Shown: positions 1 through 13,842, numbered from the stretch's first letter. The stretch is DNA of 64,000 nt from Solea solea (GCF_958295425.1 NC_081146.1:16123805-16187804), one strand, 5' to 3'. Program-made: numbers and translations. Notes: generated by a model not told the origin, from the letters alone.

Positions 1-397
1 TGGACGTGTTAAGATGTTTAACATGCAGTCGGGGAATAGAGCAAATTGTGGGATTTCCAGCTTTGTGCCACCGAGCTTTTGCTGCTACCCACTCACTACG
101 ATGAAGACATATGTAGAGTTATTAGTTTCTCCCTCTGTGTAATTCCGCGTAAACCGTTCCATTTAGTTCAGTCGCGGGCTTATTTTGTTCTCCTAATGCC
201 GAGCAGACCGAATGTGTTTATTTGTTCCCGCTGATGTTCGCAAACATATTACAGCAGGAGCAAACAAGCTTTGGTTTAAACACAGCTTCTCCTTTAATGA
301 GAGGAAGGGCTCATGTTTCACAAGCCCTCCAGCTGAAACCCTCTTCTCCCAAGTGCTGCAAATGTGTTGGGCTTTGACCAAGCATCTAGCTTTACAT

Positions 398-423
398 ACA
401 CACACACACACACACACACACAC
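398..423 (+). repeat. (AC)n microsatellite
   Basis: Uninterrupted CA dinucleotides, 13 units. They cause the cysteine/valine and threonine/histidine runs in the overlapping spurious frames. Confidence 0.95.
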
Positions 424-753
424 TGAACACTTCTCCAATATGCCTTTAAATGGGACTACTAAATACAGCCCCTGGTTTCACAAATCATGTGGATGGAGGA
501 GCTGTGTGCTGCCAGTGCCAGGCACTGGTGACAAATCGGCCCTGTGTGTGCTGTTTCAGTACTGACTGATCACCAGGCCATCCCTCCTCCTGACTAAAGA
601 GCAGCAAACACAAAGAAAACCCCCAGAAACACCCTCATTAAGGCCAGAGCCATACATACCCATAACCTGCTTCCCCATTCAAACTTTTCACTTTTGACGA
701 TATGTCCTTATTCTGAATCTAAAGCACGTTTCTAATGGATGGCCACGTTTCAG

Positions 754-776
754 GTGTAATGTGTAATGTGTAATGT
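754..776 (+). repeat. short tandem repeat, TGTAATG x3
   Basis: A 7-base unit is repeated three times in succession within GGTGTAATGTGTAATGTG followed by TAATGTG. Confidence 0.7.
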
Positions 777-2128
777 GATTGCCTGTTTTGTTTTGGGTGA
801 CCTAGAAAAGTTAGATTATGCTGCGATTAAGTTCCGCTTTCCCCTGTGGATACTAATGACGGGGCAACACTTAGCTTAACCAAAAGAAGAAGAAAAAAAC
901 AGATTTGGGGGATTTTTATGTGTAATTACAATGAATCATTTCAATTAGCACCAGGCTTTGTTCAAGTTGTTTTTTTTTTTTACAATAAGTCATTTCAGCT
1001 TCATTCATTTATTTCATACTTTTTGACTCTTAGGCCTCCATTGGTTTTGTGGATTTTGTGGGAGTAGTTTATCACCTTTTTGTTTAGAACATGGGCTTTT
1101 CATACTGTGTTTGGGTTTTATCTTTCCTAAAAAAACAAACCAAACCCTCACTGTCATTGATCGGTGTGTTTTCCTTGTTAAACCTTCAGAGTTGAAGATT
1201 CTCTCTCTGTGCAGAGACTGCGAGGGGATGTATGTGCTACACCGTAGCTGTCCACCTCACTTAAGCTTCAATCTGCTGCTGGTCTCGTCTCAGGAGTGGG
1301 TGGGCGGGGGGAGAGTTGTTGATAGTTAAAGATCATATTGTTGTGGCATTTAATTAACAAATGCAAATGCGAGGCCAGGACAGATTGGAACCCTTGACCA
1401 AGCTGCCCGTCAAACCTGAGTGCGCTGGTCAGTGGTAACACTTTATAGGCTTTCTGTCTCGGCCACACCATTTCCACTGCCTTCCTCCAAATGTCTGTTT
1501 GTCTGTGATTCTACGTATCTATCTCCCTATCTTTGTCTTAAGATCGGCCTTAATTTGACTATAAAGAACTCTTAAAATGCAAAAGCAGCAGAAAAAAAAA
1601 CCACAAATTGGCTGTTAGCATGCAAGATAAGATTTCTCACATTTAATTGGTTTAAACAAAATCCTCCAGTATATGGGACAGCAGATTCTTGCGTTTCCTC
1701 CTGGCGTGTTTTGTCCACAGTGGGGCTTGGCCACTTAATGAGCCTCCACCTCCTCTCCTCCATCATCTACCAGAAGAGCCTGGATTCAGCATTTCCACCT
1801 TCCCGCTTTCTCGTCCTCCCCAAAGATGCAACGGACATCCAGTGCTGTTGTAGGTATTAAATTATGCATAAACCGTCTAAATGCTTTGAAGCATTGGTTT
1901 AATATCTCAGCCCTGGGCCTTAGAGGTATTAACACTATAATGGACATAGATAGTCCTCTTGTGGACTGCCATTTAATGATTATGGGTCATAAGCTGCTTG
2001 TTGCCTAGTGTCACTTCAGGAATTTGAACAAAACTTAAAAAAAAAAAAAACATTGCTTTCTCACAACAGAAAGTTTGCAATGTACTAAAGTTTGTCTTGG
2101 GTTGCGGAGGAGGCAGCATTGTGTTTTT

Positions 2129-2150
2129 CCCTCCCTCCCTCCCTCCCTCC
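2129..2150 (+). repeat. (CCCT)n tract
   Basis: Five CCCT units followed by CC in a pyrimidine-rich setting. Confidence 0.9.
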
Positions 2151-2584
2151 GCTCAGTTTTCTTGACTTAGTGTTGGAGAGAGTATATATAGTCATGATTT
2201 CATGTTGGGTGTTGTGTGTGTGATTTGACTGTTAACAGGATGGGGCTGGCTCATGTCAGGGTTCTTATGTCCCCCCTGTCTTGTGAGATTGTCTGGTCTG
2301 TTCCCAGAATAGCCCATCAGTTCCGCCCTGCGTGGCTCATCTGCTGTAATGTGCCTTAATGCCCGGGCCTGTATGAGTAGTGTGAGGCCTGGCAGTGACA
2401 GTGGAGAAGCATCTTAGCTCGCTGCTTATCCAGAGAAAGCCGTCACTTAACTCAGCCCCTCTATTGTCTATCCACACCCCTCTCCTTCTCCCCGATGTGA
2501 TTCTCCATAATCCTCAAACAGATCCTGGTTAGAACTCCCTGAGAACTATTTTTATGTTTTTTTTTTCTCTCCTTCCCTTCCTCC

Positions 2585-2810
2585 CATTTAAACATTAATG
2601 GTTGTTGCAGATGAAGAGAGGGAACCCTATGAGGATGATTATAATGTCACTCCACTGATCTCCTGCCGCCCCGAAATAATTGTACATCATCGCTTCATAA
2701 CGTGTCACAGAGACACGTTGGTGGCGTGCAATTAAAACTGCAGAATATAATACACCAAATTACTGCCTGTCAGGCTTGTGAACAACACACTCTGTATTTG
2801 AGTTACACTT
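2585..2810. promoter_or_regulatory. possible conserved element, repeat-free block
   Basis: The block contains ACATTAATGG, CGAAATAATTGTACATCATC, GTGCAATTAAAACTGC and a CGTGTCACAGAGACACG hairpin (about 2700-2716). It lacks simple repeats between a T-run at 2557 and the C-rich tract at 2850. Support is motif content only. Confidence 0.3.
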
Positions 2811-2850
2811 AATCATCACGTACATTAGCGATTTCACTAAGATCCCTTCC

Positions 2851-2880
2851 ACCCCCCCACCCCCCCACCCACCCCCTCAG
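2851..2880 (+). repeat. C-rich tract
   Basis: Runs of five to seven C separated by single A residues; on the minus strand a G-run array with quadruplex potential. Confidence 0.85.
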
Positions 2881-3347
2881 CTTATACAGCAAGGACGTTA
2901 AACACACTGCTCCTTGCCGACTGAGGGATTGTGTCTGTGATACAACAGCTTCAGGGTAGCTACATATTTATGTTCGAGTTGGACCTTTTGAAAGCTGATG
3001 CTGTTCTAAATTGTTAAGCAGTTTGTGACCAAGAGCGTGTATCATGCGTTGGCAGGAAATGGAATTGTGAATTAATTTACACTGACTATTTTCCTTAAAT
3101 AATTCAGATTTGTTAGGCCTTTTGTGTTTGCACAATTAATTACTACAGTAATTCATCTTAAGATGCCTGTAAATATACACTGGATGGTATGTGCAAAGTC
3201 AGGGAATATGAAAATTTGATGTAATCACAGACTGTTGGGCAGACTGCCACCAGTGTTTTTGTTCAGTGCTTGTTATTATGGTTTGTGTTTAAATTTATCC
3301 CTTGAACAGTTTTCATTATGACATTAAAAATGGTTTATCCTCAAGTA

Positions 3348-3660
3348 GGGCTGAACAATTAATTGCTTTTACATCAGAATTGCAGTTCTGAAGCAATGCC
3401 AGTCATAAATCGCATGGATTACAATTTAATTCTTCTATTTTTGATTGTTCTAACATCGATGTCGATTAAAAACAATTAGTCTTCAAATCCTTGCAGTAGG
3501 ATGCAGAGTAGTTCATATTCTGACAGTGTCAAGTGGTAACAACAACATTTCAAATCTAATACACAGTAAATATTGACCTGAGCCTTGACTTGTATTAAAT
3601 TTTATCGCAAACCACATCACATTTGCAAAATCTTGTAGAAAAATCACATTTAGATATTTT
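3348..3660 (+). mobile_element. decayed hAT-like MITE remnant
   Basis: It opens AGGGCTGAACAATTAATTGC, close to the AGGGCTGCACGATTA ends of fish hAT-type elements. It continues AT-rich with several ATCG words (CATCGATGTCGATTAAAA, TTATCGCAAACC) typical of their interiors. No right terminus or target duplication was recognised, so the end is a guess. Confidence 0.38.
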
Positions 3661-5861
3661 CCTCAAGGCTATACTATAGTGAACTAACCATGACCTGGGG
3701 TTTATGCCCTTCTGTGCACCCTTGCACTACACATCCTGTTTTGCTTCTTCTTTTTTTTTCCCTATGTCCCTTTTTACTTCTTTTAATCCATCTCGTTTAT
3801 GGGTGCTCATCAGACACGGCCTGGTGTTTATTCCCATCAGCAAGATATATTGATGCTTACATGTTTGGACACTTAAGAGTGCGTCTGGGAACACGGTTCT
3901 TGTCACTCACCGTAGTCGTCTTCACCAAAATAAACACATTTTGCTCTGATGCATTTAACTAAATTTAGTGTGCCATTATCGGAAATGAAATAAGTAACGC
4001 TAAAGGTCATTTGGAAAATAATGCAGAAAGGCTGGTCTGGAAAGGTTAAGTATGTGAAGGAGCTGTTCTGATGATAACGAGGGCTGCGTATGGCTTGGAG
4101 AGCTTGGCGTTCTGGTTTGACTCTGCACTCTGCGATCGCTCTTTATGACCAAGACAGCTTTACAGCCCGTTACCCCCCATAACACGATAAAGCGCAGCAT
4201 AATGGATTGGATGTGTTTAGTAGCCTTGGGCTGATGTTTGTAAAATTAATGCTTTTTGCAATAGAAACACACACGTGCACACAAGTGAACATGTACACAG
4301 AAGAAAGGCACAAGAGGTGAAAGAGTGGAGAGAGGAATCAAAATTCTAGGCCGCACTGATGTATCAGTATAAATCCAGCCGTGAACGACTTTACACTTTG
4401 TATACTTGCTTTGGAGCTGGATTGTAATTCCTCACGAGTGACATGTCTTCGTAGATTTCTTTTAGCTGAAGAGACAATAACAAACATATTGCTTCATTAG
4501 ATAAGTTTGCATTATTGGCCTAATACTCAGCAGATAATGGCAATAAATGCTATTTGTGCTTCAAATTATGCCACACTCGAGCACTCGAGGGAGATAAAGT
4601 CTGTGTCGACCAGTCTCATGTTGGCGAGAGGAGGCTTTTGAGGCGTTTAAATGGGACCCTGCTCAGCATCTCTGAACACGAGAGACAAAAGGAGGAATCT
4701 CAGTCAGCAGATCAGTAGGTATTAGGTTTTAATAACAATCTTGTGTTCTTTAGTGGGTTCAGAATGAGGGTCTGGGGCTTCATAATCGAAGCATTTTCCT
4801 TTTAATCAAAGACAAACAAAAACAAAAACATTGGGTCCAATTGCTAAATGACACGACGCGTAGTAAAGCTAGGAAGCCAACACAGCACATAGACTTGTGA
4901 TAGTAAGTTATACCACTCATGAGGACTGTTTAAGTTAAAAGGATATTGTCTGCACTATGCATGAGCTCGGTTTCATTAAAAAAAATTAACTCCTTGTGGC
5001 CTCAGCCTTTTTTTTTTAATAGCTTTTTATCACTTTATTTTTGTTAAGTCTCAACTTGCAGCACTTAATGCACAAAAATGAAAAGGAGCAGCTAATTTTG
5101 CCTTGCAAGATCATATTTCGATAGAATTCAAGCACTTTGAATTAACCTTCTCAAGATTCATATGTGCTAACAAAGGCAAATTAGCTCCGTTTGATAGAGA
5201 CACAAAAGTAATAAGGAGTTGCCACCCTCAACCCCAAAATGGGTCCTCCACAAAAGAAGTACAAACTTTAAAGTATAGCTGAATTGTTAAAAAATGTTGC
5301 TGAACAATCCACTCTATGGAGCTAATCATGCCATTGGTACACTGAAGGAGAAAAAGAAAGAAGGGGAAGTTAATGAGTGATTAACAGCAGCAATTAAAAG
5401 ATGAAGAGGAAGGCGGATGAAAAAAGGGCCGTAATTAAAATATCAGTCCTCTCATTGTCACAAGTGCGAGTGTCATCCATTGTGCACTTATTAAAAACTA
5501 GGTGGAGGGGAAGGAGCAAACGGTGCTGTAATTCCAGCAGCCCAAAGTGTCTGGTAATCTGCCCATGGATGGAGCTGAAAAAGGCTGTAACTCATGTTTA
5601 AGTGTTGGGGCCGTGTCATTGCAGGTTCACAGTCATGCATTTCTGTGTTGACACCCATCGGGGCAGGGGATATTTGGCAGTCAGGAGTAATTTAACTTAA
5701 TTAATGGGATGCATATTTGATGGAGGAATAAAATATCCCTGCTCAGCAAAGTGGAAAAGGGGAAAGATTTACTGGGAGTTAAAGGTGGAGGGGAGAGTAA
5801 TTTCTGCATTCAGTTAGCGGCTGCTTGAGAGACAGAGAATAAGGGAGCGAAGGAGAGGAGG

Positions 5862-5880
5862 AGGAGAGAGAGAGAGAGAG
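5862..5880 (+). repeat. (GA)n tract
   Basis: GA dinucleotide run at the end of a longer purine-only stretch starting near 5825. Confidence 0.85.
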
Positions 5881-7194
5881 TAGGAGAGTGAGTTGAGGTT
5901 GATAAAGATGGAAACCGGGAGAGAGGAGGAAGTGGAGGGGAGGATGAGAGATGGATGGTTGACACAAAGCTGAGCTGATATGTAGAGGGGAATGGGCTCT
6001 CCCTCCACTGAGAGGGCCTTCAGACTGACAACGCTTGATTTAATTGATAACAGGACTGAGCCCACTCACAGCGCAAACACACACATTACGCTGGTTTGCA
6101 AACTTGTGGTAGAGCTGCTGTCTGCCAAGGGCCTTTTTAATATTCATGAGGGGGCTTTTAAGGGTGTTCAGCAACTGTTTCCGCCCCTCCACCACCTCCA
6201 CCACCACCACCGCCGCTGCTGCCCGTTTTCCACACACACATCACCTTGCACTCAGTCACACAGCAGACACACGACACGCTGCTTCTCCCAGACAAACCCA
6301 TGGCCTGACGAAAAGCTGTCACACTGTTCTTAATCTCCCCTGGCACTTTTTAATTGACTTCCTGTAGGTATAGATTATTTTCATGGCGAGTCTGCTTCCG
6401 AGATGTTTGATACCATCCCGAAGACTGGCATCTGGGATGCTTGTAGCCCACCAGAGATGACGGTGCTATCTCTGTCTCTCGCTCTCTCTTTCCTTCCTTC
6501 TCTCTGTCTGTGGCCAGACTTATTGGTGGAACAGGGGAGAGGTAAAATGCAATCAGTCATTGCCATCATCATAATTGAGCTGATGTACCTGCTGGGAGTG
6601 CTGGGGAAATGTTGGCTTGGTTAGAAGGGAGGCTTTTTGTCTGACTGAAGCTGTTAGTAGGATTAGACAGATATACACGGCAAGAATTGGCCTTCTTTTA
6701 AAAATTGGATGTCAGCCAGTCTGTGTTGTCCTACAGATATGATTGATATTATGCAGTTATTTGTTTGATTATGTACTGTATTTATTGTACAATTAGTCTA
6801 CACTGCCCTGTTTGTCTTGCAGGGCCAAATGTAATGCAGGCACCATTGGTAGTTTCAGACAAAAATGGTAAATGCCCTTGCACCCATCTGTGCACTCACA
6901 GTTGTGTTGATTTTCAGATGCGATGTTGTGAGACACATCACTGGTCCATTGTTGTCTTGAGGCTGGAGAATGTGTTTGTGCTTTTGACCAACGAAAAGCT
7001 ATTGTCTACGTTTATGGTGCAGTTTAATTTGTGTGCACGTTATCAACACAGTTGCTTGTTACACACTCAGATATTCCCTTTTTTTTCCTCTCATACAATC
7101 CATCCTCACAGTAGACGTCTGCCAAAGTCCAAATGCTCATGGTTTAAAGGGATGATGTGATAATGTGAATGTCTTCTGGGTTTCTTTCTCTGTA

Positions 7195-7381
7195 TAACAA
7201 AGAATTAATTTTGGTTTGTGGATTAAACAAGACTTTTGAATTCATCATCATTTCAAGGTTTGGGAAACAGTAATGAACACATTGTTCAACATTTTTCTCA
7301 CATTTTATGGACCAAACAAGTAATTGATTTATCGAGACAGATTAATTAATTGTGGAAAAAAAAACGTTAGTTGCAGCCCTT
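7195..7381 (+). mobile_element. 3' end of a hAT-like MITE
   Basis: TTTCTCACATTTTATGGACC is followed by AAACAAGTAATTGATTTATC, then GATTAATTAATTGTGG, and the end is CGTTAGTTGCAGCCCT. This terminal arrangement is known to me from a common teleost AT-rich DNA transposon whose ends read AGGGCTGCAACTAACG. No matching left terminus was found, so the copy is truncated and the left boundary is approximate. Confidence 0.6.
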
Positions 7382-7976
7382 AAAAAGTTGCTAACAGTGA
7401 GAATATAATACTTAATGCCCCTAACCACTGATACAGCTTTGTGTCTTCCCGTAACTGTGATGAAGTTCTATAAACACTGAGAAGTTGTTAGATATTTTGG
7501 CTCTGGAAAGTGTGACTTTTAAAGTTATGAAATAGTGGCACAAAGTGCACAGCAGTCTATGACTTGTTTCCAAAAAAACACTGATAGCAACACAAGACCT
7601 CGCATCTTTCAGTACGCATAATAACTCTCATTTTGTGTATCACATGTGGTCTGGCCCACACAGGCTTATAACAGGGCCTCCGCCTACATGCACACGTTCT
7701 TGCAGTACACAGCACCATTTCAGTTTGATGAAGCAGGATGTCTCTACGATCCACGGTGGGACACAATGTATGTGTTTTACAGCCTCCATTCACGAGACTC
7801 TTGAACATTTCAGCTATGTGATTTGTATGTTGGAAAACAAACCGTATTTAAGGGCTTGGCTTGTTCTCCGGTGCGGTTTGTTGGCTGTGATCTTGATCAG
7901 GTTTGCAGGGAAACAATCAGTAAGACATTATAACCTGTTTGGTTTCCATTTTGTAAAGCAAATCTCCAGAGGGTCG

Positions 7977-8003
7977 CACAATCGCTTCACGCAATCGTTT
8001 CAC
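7977..8003 (+). repeat. 13-bp imperfect tandem duplication
   Basis: CAATCGCTTCACG is followed directly by CAATCGTTTCACG, one mismatch in 13, then a partial third unit CGATC. Boundaries are accurate to about two bases. Confidence 0.6.
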
Positions 8004-8099
8004 GCGATCTTCCTCGGTTTGCTGCTTGTTTCGGTCGGTTGACTTGTTGTTAACTTTGGCCAGTATAGTCTATCATAATACCACAAGTTCCCCATGATT

Positions 8100-8400
8100 T
8101 TCAGGTTTATGAAGTGATATTGACCACTGTCTATGTGAAACGCATAATAAGCCGTGATGAATGGGTGACATTAGTGATGAAATTACATCAACCGTAACAG
8201 GCTATTGTATTAACACACCTAGCCGATCCCACTCCTCCCCGCTGCCCGTTTAATTGATTAATTGCTGACGTGGATGGATGAGGGGTTGCGGGTCCTGAAT
8301 CGGTGGCTGATTGCAAGTCAACCATAAACAGGAGCAGCCACAGTGGGCCCTCAAGGGCAATATTCATGCTCCCCAACCTTATGGTGATTCCTTATCCCGC
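8100..8400. promoter_or_regulatory. possible conserved element
   Basis: CGCATAATAAGCCGTGATGA, ATTACATCAACCGTAACAGG, TTTAATTGATTAATTGCTGA and GCAATATTCATGCTCC lie in sequence with no simple repeats. The TTTAATTGATTAATTG part carries overlapping homeodomain cores. Confidence 0.3.
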
Positions 8401-11316
8401 TCTGACAAGAGGAAAAATATTCCGCCATAAAAACGCTAGTATCACTGGGCTGACATATAAAGCTCTCTGTCACTACCCCTCTCTTTCTTTTTTTTTCATT
8501 CCCTCTTTCTTTCTTTACCTCTCCGTCTCTCCCTCCCTCCCTTTCCTGCGTTGCATCTCCTTTACCTCTCAGTTGCTCAGCACACCCGTTGGACTCTGAA
8601 ATCACCCAGGCTCCTCCTCGGCATGTGTAGCTACCGTCTCTCAGGTGGCCCCCTGCGCCTTCCCCAGCTTTAAATATGAGCAAATAATGGCGGAGTGAGT
8701 GATGTTGCCCGTGTCCTTGACTGGGATCCTCTGTGTGCTATAGTCACATCTCACTGTCTCCGGGCCCCGTGGGACCCATAAAACACCCCCATAGAAAAAC
8801 TCCCAAGGCTTGTTGGTGGCATCCGTTGGATGGATGCACGGATGCAAAAAGGCAACAAGGTCTTTGCGTGTGTTTGTACAAGTGTGCGGAAGGAAGGGCG
8901 GGGGGTAGATTGTGTTTGTACGGCTGTGTATTTAATGAGAGGGGCACTGTGTCCACTTTAATGTGTTTGCATTTCAGATGCGGCGCAACAACGATATTAA
9001 AACATTATACTGCATGTCAGATTTCTTTTATGCCCCACTGTTTGGTTCCCTGCATCTCCGGCGGCCCCAGCAGCTGACGGTTAGGTTGAGGGGCGGAGAA
9101 GGGTAGATCAGACTAATGTGTGGCTGTCACTAAAACCCGTGACATGTAAGATATAGGTTATTTTGCATTGAGAATAAAGTGGGAAAAGTAAATGGGGGGG
9201 GGGGTCTGTCTTTTATTCCAGTATCCGCAAGTGTCAGGACAGAGGAGTTGACATTTGGCCAGGAAAGATGTAGACCACATTGTCTTTGCTGTCCACCGAA
9301 ATTGCACCATATTAACCCGCGCCACTGAGCTCCTCCAGACTGAGGCCCAGGTCTAAACCCCCGCAGCCGGCTGCGGAAACGCTGACACATCGATTACCCT
9401 GCAGGATGAAAAAAACAACAACAAAAAAAAACGTTGAGCGTGATGAGGAGGAGCATGCCATGTGAAGAGGAAGCTTTTATTTATTTATTCTGTTTATTCA
9501 GCAACACAAACAGAGGTCAGGATTGTGCTGTAGCGCTGATAGTGCCTTGTCTATTACAGTTAAATTTCAAATTAAGGGGGTTCACTCCTCCAACTTTTAT
9601 GGTCATTTCAAAGGCTGCCCGCTGCCGTCCACGCGCCTCGGCAAAACCCTAAGAAGTTCAACTTTTAAAGGCTGTGTCGGCTTTCACGAGGACCAAAACA
9701 ACCAATTTGCCTCTGTGAGTGCAGTTTGGAGCTCAAAGGAACAAATGATGGCGCATATGCCCTGCTGTCTTTTTATTGAACATTAGATGGCGCCATTCTA
9801 CTTGCAAGAAACCCACAGTCACAGATATCACTGGCAGAATGTGACTGCCTGGTGTGTGGTACATGTGGATCTCTTGTGTGAATGATATGCAAGAAATTAA
9901 GATTTGGTTTGTTCAGTTTGAAGATTTCTTCAAATATGTGACTTTATAACCACATTTATATTTTTCATTTTTCATCATTGTCGTTGAGTAAAATATATAA
10001 ATAATATGTCGTGCATTTTAGTGACAATAAGCTGATGGAAGACTGTTTTTTTGATTATTAAAAGTGTTTGTAATTAAAGTTAATAATTAAAAGTGTGGGT
10101 GTCACCACAAAGGGCAGTGTCTCGTTTTAATAACGTACTCGAGTTTCCTCGTCATAATTTGGAAAAGTAGAGAATTTTGTTAAGAGAATATATCTCAGTC
10201 TCTCTGGTGAGCTACCACAGTGTGTGTTAGTGCAGTAGTAAATGAGTGGAGTTGGAGGCTGGGCTTGTGGCAGGGCAGAGGTAGTGTTCAGAGTGGGGTG
10301 TCCCTGCCGGTGCTGCTTTAACTAGGACAAGCCTCTCTATAGTGGCGGACCTCGGGGGCCGATCAGCAGGTCTCAGGAGAGGCTCCCTGCACTGCCGTCT
10401 CACCAGGCCTGTCACAAGGGGGCTGAAGCTGGGCTGGCTGGCTGGCTGACTGGGTGTGGGGCTCCTGTGATGGTGGTGGTGGAGAGTGGGTGGCGGGTGA
10501 GGGCTGACATGCCGAAAGGGCAATTACAGCAAGGACAAAGACTACCCAGTGATAAGTCCCCGCAGCACCCTAATGAAGAGAGCAGGTTAGCCTGTTAAGA
10601 GGTCTTTGGAAATGGGCATGGCCTCGGTGCATGTTTGTGTGTGTTTAACCTACCCAAGGAGGATACACTCTCTGTTTTATGGTGCTACGGCGCTCGCCAC
10701 CCTCACTGACTGATGCTTTCCCGAGCTGGTGTTTTCCCCCCTGAACAGAGCAAAAGCAAACAACGACATGAAACTGGAAACCTGTGCATCTTTAGGGAAT
10801 TGTACTCCTGTGGCTCTGAATGGTGAGAGAAAAAAAGTCCTGATGTAAGCTATTAATGAAATAAAATCTTGAAAATATCATGCCCTCAGTGGGTAATTGT
10901 AGCACATTAGTGGATCCACAATTTGTTTTTATCACACCACTTAATGATTTTTTTTTTTTTAATAATATCTCACTTAAAAATTCCGTACATTATATTAATG
11001 CATTTTATGCATGAAATATATTGATGAGTCTGTAGGTCAGCCGTTATATTAAAATATATCTGGATGTAAAAAAAAAAAAGTGTAAAAGATAAAATGAAAA
11101 TGTAAAATAGAGAAAGGGAATTATTTCCAGTGAAGGATTAACTAAGTTTCCCTTTTTTGGTCACTTTTGCATGGATATGATTTTTTTTTTTACCAGAATG
11201 TGTTATCAGGTAACAGATCTCAGATGAACTAACACTCTCTTCTCCTCTTGTTCTTCTTTCCTCACTTCTAACCTTTTTTTTCCTCTTTCTTTTTTTTGGG
11301 GTGGGGGGAGCACAGA

Positions 11317-11320
<4 letters not shown>

Positions 11321-11348
<28 letters not shown>
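11321..11348 (+). repeat. (GA)n microsatellite
   Basis: Fourteen GA units, preceded by a G-run and T-rich sequence. Confidence 0.95.
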
Positions 11349-11351
<3 letters not shown>

Positions 11352-11758
11352 TGTGTACCTGATACTGCTGCATTGGCACACCCGTCTGGGATCTGATAAG
11401 AGAGCCTCTGGAGCGGTGCTTATTCAAATCAGTGCATGTACACAGTGAATAGGAGCAGGTAAAGGCAATAAGATACAAGGCGATAACCTTTCTGGAGAGG
11501 CAGAGAGAACAGTTTTACACTGTTTCACAGCTCTGCTACACCAGACGGCGGATTTTCAGCAGAGCCTAATTGATTTGCTTTATCCAGATTTTTACAAAAA
11601 AAAAAAACAATGAAACACAAAAAACATTTATTTCACTCTGCGAGTTTTTTTATGAAACACCGCAATGATTTTATCATTAGACTTTTTTGATTTGCTGTGT
11701 AAATTGATCAGCTCTCAACCTTCTCATTGACCACTTTCGACTGCTGTTTTGGCGATAC

Positions 11759-11759
<1 letters not shown>

Positions 11760-11792
<33 letters not shown>
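11760..11792 (+). repeat. (TG)n microsatellite
   Basis: Sixteen uninterrupted TG units; a shorter TG run follows at about 11851-11862. Confidence 0.95.
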
Positions 11793-11796
<4 letters not shown>

Positions 11797-12023
11797 GTGA
11801 ATGTGCAGTTTCATTTTTGCATTTATCTACTCTGGTGTGTGGGTGCTACTTGTGTGTGTGTGTAAGTGAGTGTCCTGTATGTCACAAACATCACATTAAA
11901 TCACTTTAATTTAATAACACTGATCTGCAGCGATCACTTTTAAAACCATGGTGCAGAAATCTGAAGTAAGGCTTGAAGCTTAATTGCGGAGTGGAGGGTG
12001 GTGTACCATTGGTTCTTGGGGCT

Positions 12024-12051
12024 TGTGTGTGTGTGTGTGTGTGTGTGTGTG
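12024..12051 (+). repeat. (TG)n microsatellite
   Basis: Fourteen TG units. Confidence 0.95.
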
Positions 12052-13639
12052 GACGAGTAGAGGTTGTAACATATGTTGCGTGCATTCGGTGCAAAGCTCA
12101 GCAGTGATAGTTAAACATTGGGGTGAAATGCGTCCTCCAAAGGCCTCTGTGTTAATGTGTTTGGCTTATACTGAACTCAGCCTTTCCCTGTGCCTGCACT
12201 GAAAACCATCAACCACACTAGATGTATTTTGATGATACAAATTATGAGGAAAAACCTAAAAATTACTACTGCATTAACGGTAATTACCGTGCCTAATAAT
12301 TATGTTTTGCTGCTGCATAAAATACAAATATTTCATAATTACGTACCACTTTAATTTTTAAATGTAACTTAGTATAATGTTAGTTCTTGTTAGCTGTAAT
12401 AATTGTAAATTTATTTAAATGGGAGACGGTATGTATGTATCTTGATTTTTTTTTGTTTTCTTGCATCTGTGACCATTTCCTTTTTTCGCTCTTTACGTGT
12501 GTGTGAGAGAGAGAGCAAAACACAGGAAAGGAGAAAATCTGTTTTGATGCCATTTTAATAGTTTCAAATGACATTATTTTGCCACAAAAATTATGCAAAA
12601 GAAAAGCATATAATTATTTGTAATATGAATTTTTAAATGCATCTCGATCCGCGTATAATTATATCAATAATTTAAAGACGCGTCGGATTGTGCAGCTTGT
12701 GATAATGCAGGACTCTGACACGCAGTGTGACGATACCATCATTCCCACTGTAGTAGGCTGTCGTGCAGCTCGTTACAGTCAGAGGTCTAATGCGCAGGCT
12801 CTCTTGTGAAATTAATTTCCCCTCTATTTCCACAGTGACTCCCACAGTATGCAGCCTACAAAGTGAACGAGATAATGAAACACACTCCTTTTTTCCCCCC
12901 TTTTTGCAACCAAACGCCACTAATCTAATATGTTAGCCACCCATGCTTGTGTGTGTGTGAGCAATTATTCTAAAAAGTTTCCACATTGTGCCGAGGTGAC
13001 AAAGGGATTACGGGCCACAAGGACTGCAGATGCGTTTGACGGCTGCTCGGTGATGCTGATAGGCCAAACGGTGGTGGGAACCCGCCACTTTTAATCATGT
13101 GGAGGGTGACGGCTTTCATAAGAGCACGCGGCGACTCTGACAACTCTAATAAGGAGAGGTGACAGAGGAAGTTTCGGTGTTAGCGGCAAAACAGAGGGGG
13201 AAGGTCTCCGTGTTTTATGAGTGAGGTTTTTGTTTTTGGTTGAGGATAAAAGATGAATTTCACAGTCTGAGACTGGATCTGTGGTGAAAGAATGTCAGCA
13301 TTAATAAAGGGCTTCGGGGACAAGGTCACACGGGTCCCTGTACAGCAGAGGACCTCGAGTCTGTTTGTGGACTGTGGAGATGGGCAATACACGCCAAGAC
13401 ATCTCCCCGTGCATAAGGTAACCAGTTGGACTTTTGTCCGTCAATGTTGTGTCACATGGTCTAATTTATGATTCCTCAACCTTTTTTTTTTTTTTTATTA
13501 TTCAAAGACAATTTCTGTTCTGAAAAAAAGGAGCGAAAAGGAATGATGCTTTGAGGATATAATTAAAGATATCGTTCAAAGAACAACTTTTTGCATATTT
13601 GAATTATTACTGTCGTTAAAAACCACACAAAATATGGAA

Positions 13640-13770
13640 ATATGATTGCCGGAAGCACATAAATCAATGATCAGCAAGGCCTCAGAGCCCAATAAATATG
13701 GTGAGTTAAATACTTTAAAATGCAAATCACATCTTAAAATTTGCATATGGGTGAATTTAAAGGAAGTGTG
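13640..13770. promoter_or_regulatory. possible enhancer with an inverted pair of POU octamers
   Basis: ATGCAAAT (13720-13727) and its exact reverse complement ATTTGCAT (13739-13746) lie 11 bases apart in a unique, non-simple-repeat block that also has AATAAATATG and CTTAAAAT words. Octamers bind Oct/POU factors. The pairing is directly visible; enhancer function is inference. Confidence 0.35.
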
Positions 13771-13824
13771 CTTCCTTAAGACCCTCTGAGGTAGACACTG
13801 GAGGAGCTGGAGGGGGTTTGGGAA

Positions 13825-13842
13825 GGGGGGGGGGGGGGGGGG
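13825..13842 (+). repeat. poly(G) tract
   Basis: Eighteen consecutive G; length likely polymorphic and prone to assembly error. Confidence 0.9.

Noticed and set aside
7635..8042. 135-codon plus-strand open frame
   Set aside because: No domain, no splice or promoter context, and an antisense open frame overlaps it; consistent with chance.
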